Part shown: one piece after another, positions 63,581 through 64,000 of the stretch | Position numbering within the stretch: the stretch's first letter is position 1 | Layout: each line of letters starts with the position of its first letter | Source of the DNA: Cognatundibacterium squillarum | Lineage (GTDB): Bacteria > Pseudomonadota > Gammaproteobacteria > Burkholderiales > Burkholderiaceae_D | DNA: 64,000 bases | Direction of reading: 5' to 3' | Assembly (NCBI RefSeq): GCF_014652435.1 | Contig: NZ_BMYU01000002.1 | Location: forward strand, 186,001-250,000 | The notes under the pieces: model-generated | The model's database searches: none | What the model was told of the DNA's origin: nothing | The model's input: only the letters and a program-made list of their open reading frames with translations | Made by a program: the position numbers and the translations under genes

Positions 63581-63690
63581 CAAAATGCGGTGTTCTGCAT
63601 AGAAAAAACAGGCTGCCGGCCGGATGACCAGAGAAAGTCCGGGCTTTCAGGGCATCGCTTTTTTGATGAATGCGGATAACTGCACAATCT
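63581..63690 (+). repeat. Dispersed intergenic repeat, copy G
   Basis: A diverged copy with CAAAATGCGGTGTTCTGCATA, then AGAAAGTCCGGGCTTTCAG and the end GAATGCGGATAACTGCACAA. It is longer than the others because of extra bases in the middle. It lies upstream of the receptor's promoter region. Confidence 0.7.
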
Positions 63691-63900
63691 GATCCATCAG
63701 ATCTGTCTGCGATCAGCGCGTACTCAGGACATACGCGGGACGTGCTGGTCGTCAGCACATCCTGCAAATTGCGACAGGAAATGAATTGTTGGCGGGATGC
63801 ATCAGGCAGCCGGAACAGCGTACGGATTAGCGGTCTGCCCCGGACGGTTTCAGCCAGTAGCGGCAGCGCAGCTACCGGCGATCTGGCTTCGCTGCAGTAA
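63691..63900. other. Unassigned stretch next to the right edge
   Basis: About 210 bases with no gene I can name. A frame on the reverse strand stays open from about 63955 to 63534 but runs into the repeat. There is a short inverted repeat GTGCTG/CAGCAC near 63740. Confidence 0.35.
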
Positions 63901-64000
63901 TCAACGGGTAGCGGATCGGATGTGCTGCAACTGAGATTTCAGCCAGACCGCACTATTCACCGGTGCAGCACCCTGACAACGCACCTGATACGCCTTGCCG
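63901..64000 (-). CDS. C-terminal end of an unidentified protein (cut by window edge)
   Basis: The reverse strand has a frame entering from the right edge and ending in TGA at 63901. Its last 32 residues read GKAYQVRCQGAAPVNSAVW and then LKSQLQHIRSATR. This looks like a normal protein C-terminus with a basic tail, but it is too short to assign. A neighbouring reverse-strand frame continues past it, so a frameshifted or longer gene is possible. Confidence 0.4.
   Translation of the reverse strand, partial: GKAYQVRCQGAAPVNSAVWLKSQLQHIRSATR

Noticed and set aside
1-64000. CRISPR arrays, tRNA, rRNA, prophage or insertion sequences
   Set aside because: No short-spaced repeats, cloverleaf, rRNA segment, transposase, integrase or phage structural genes were seen.

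Overview
The window reads as chromosomal DNA of a Gram-negative betaproteobacterium, most likely order Burkholderiales and plausibly Oxalobacteraceae. This rests on gene content and protein style (DUF1852 with a MetR-type regulator, NrtR/NadV NAD salvage, Fur-controlled TonB receptor with DUF3325/DUF3649/PepSY, many two-membrane envelope proteins) and on moderate GC. There is no rRNA or other marker gene, so the placement is inference. I saw no rRNA, tRNA, CRISPR array, phage or transposase.

Layout. 1-6.3 kb: start of a DUF1852 gene, its divergent MetR-like regulator, and the sbcDC repair nuclease operon. 6.6-9.4 kb: a secreted Cache protein and a three-gene yjfM/yjfC/yjfL-like envelope cluster (DUF1190, ATP-grasp amidoligase, DUF350). 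9.5-13.5 kb: a LytS/LytTR two-component pair, a zinc-ribbon membrane protein and an orphan GspF-like protein. 13.7-15.7 kb: an AT-rich S9 peptidase gene. 15.7-19.1 kb: NAD salvage (PRPP synthetase and nicotinamide phosphoribosyltransferase) facing an NrtR regulator across tandem palindromes. 19.5-24.2 kb: a large lipoprotein, a glycine-rich outer-membrane-like protein and a nitroreductase. 24.4-30.3 kb: a tightly coupled four-gene operon (helical protein, ClpB-like AAA+ ATPase, NrdG-like radical SAM protein, zinc-ribbon Ser/Thr kinase with a membrane tail). I cannot match this operon to a characterised system, and it is the best candidate for something undescribed. 30.5-42.3 kb: HU, small metabolic genes, a transglutaminase-like/TPR envelope pair, GNAT, SDR with divergent LysR, an integral membrane protein and a solute-binding protein. 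42.6-49.7 kb: a TonB receptor followed by a MacAB-like exporter with two different permeases. 49.9-54.4 kb: chemotaxis genes (a BdlA-like multi-PAS cytoplasmic receptor and a triple-CheW scaffold). 54.4-58.4 kb: DMT exporter with divergent LysR, an SH3 protein and a double-HTH regulator. 59.1-63.5 kb: a Fur-box iron-uptake operon. The right edge holds the tail of an unidentified gene.

Two dispersed intergenic repeat families run through the window. One is about 90-115 bp with at least seven copies, all between genes, built around the core GTCGTCGGCAGAAAGTCCGG. The other is about 77 bp with two copies, bounded by ATACCCCC and GGGGG(AG)TAT. Several rho-independent terminators, a Fur box, LysR-type palindromes and candidate NrtR operators are visible. 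Coordinates of start codons were refined by homology-like N-termini, ribosome binding sites and operon overlaps. All family names come from recognition of motifs, not from database searches.
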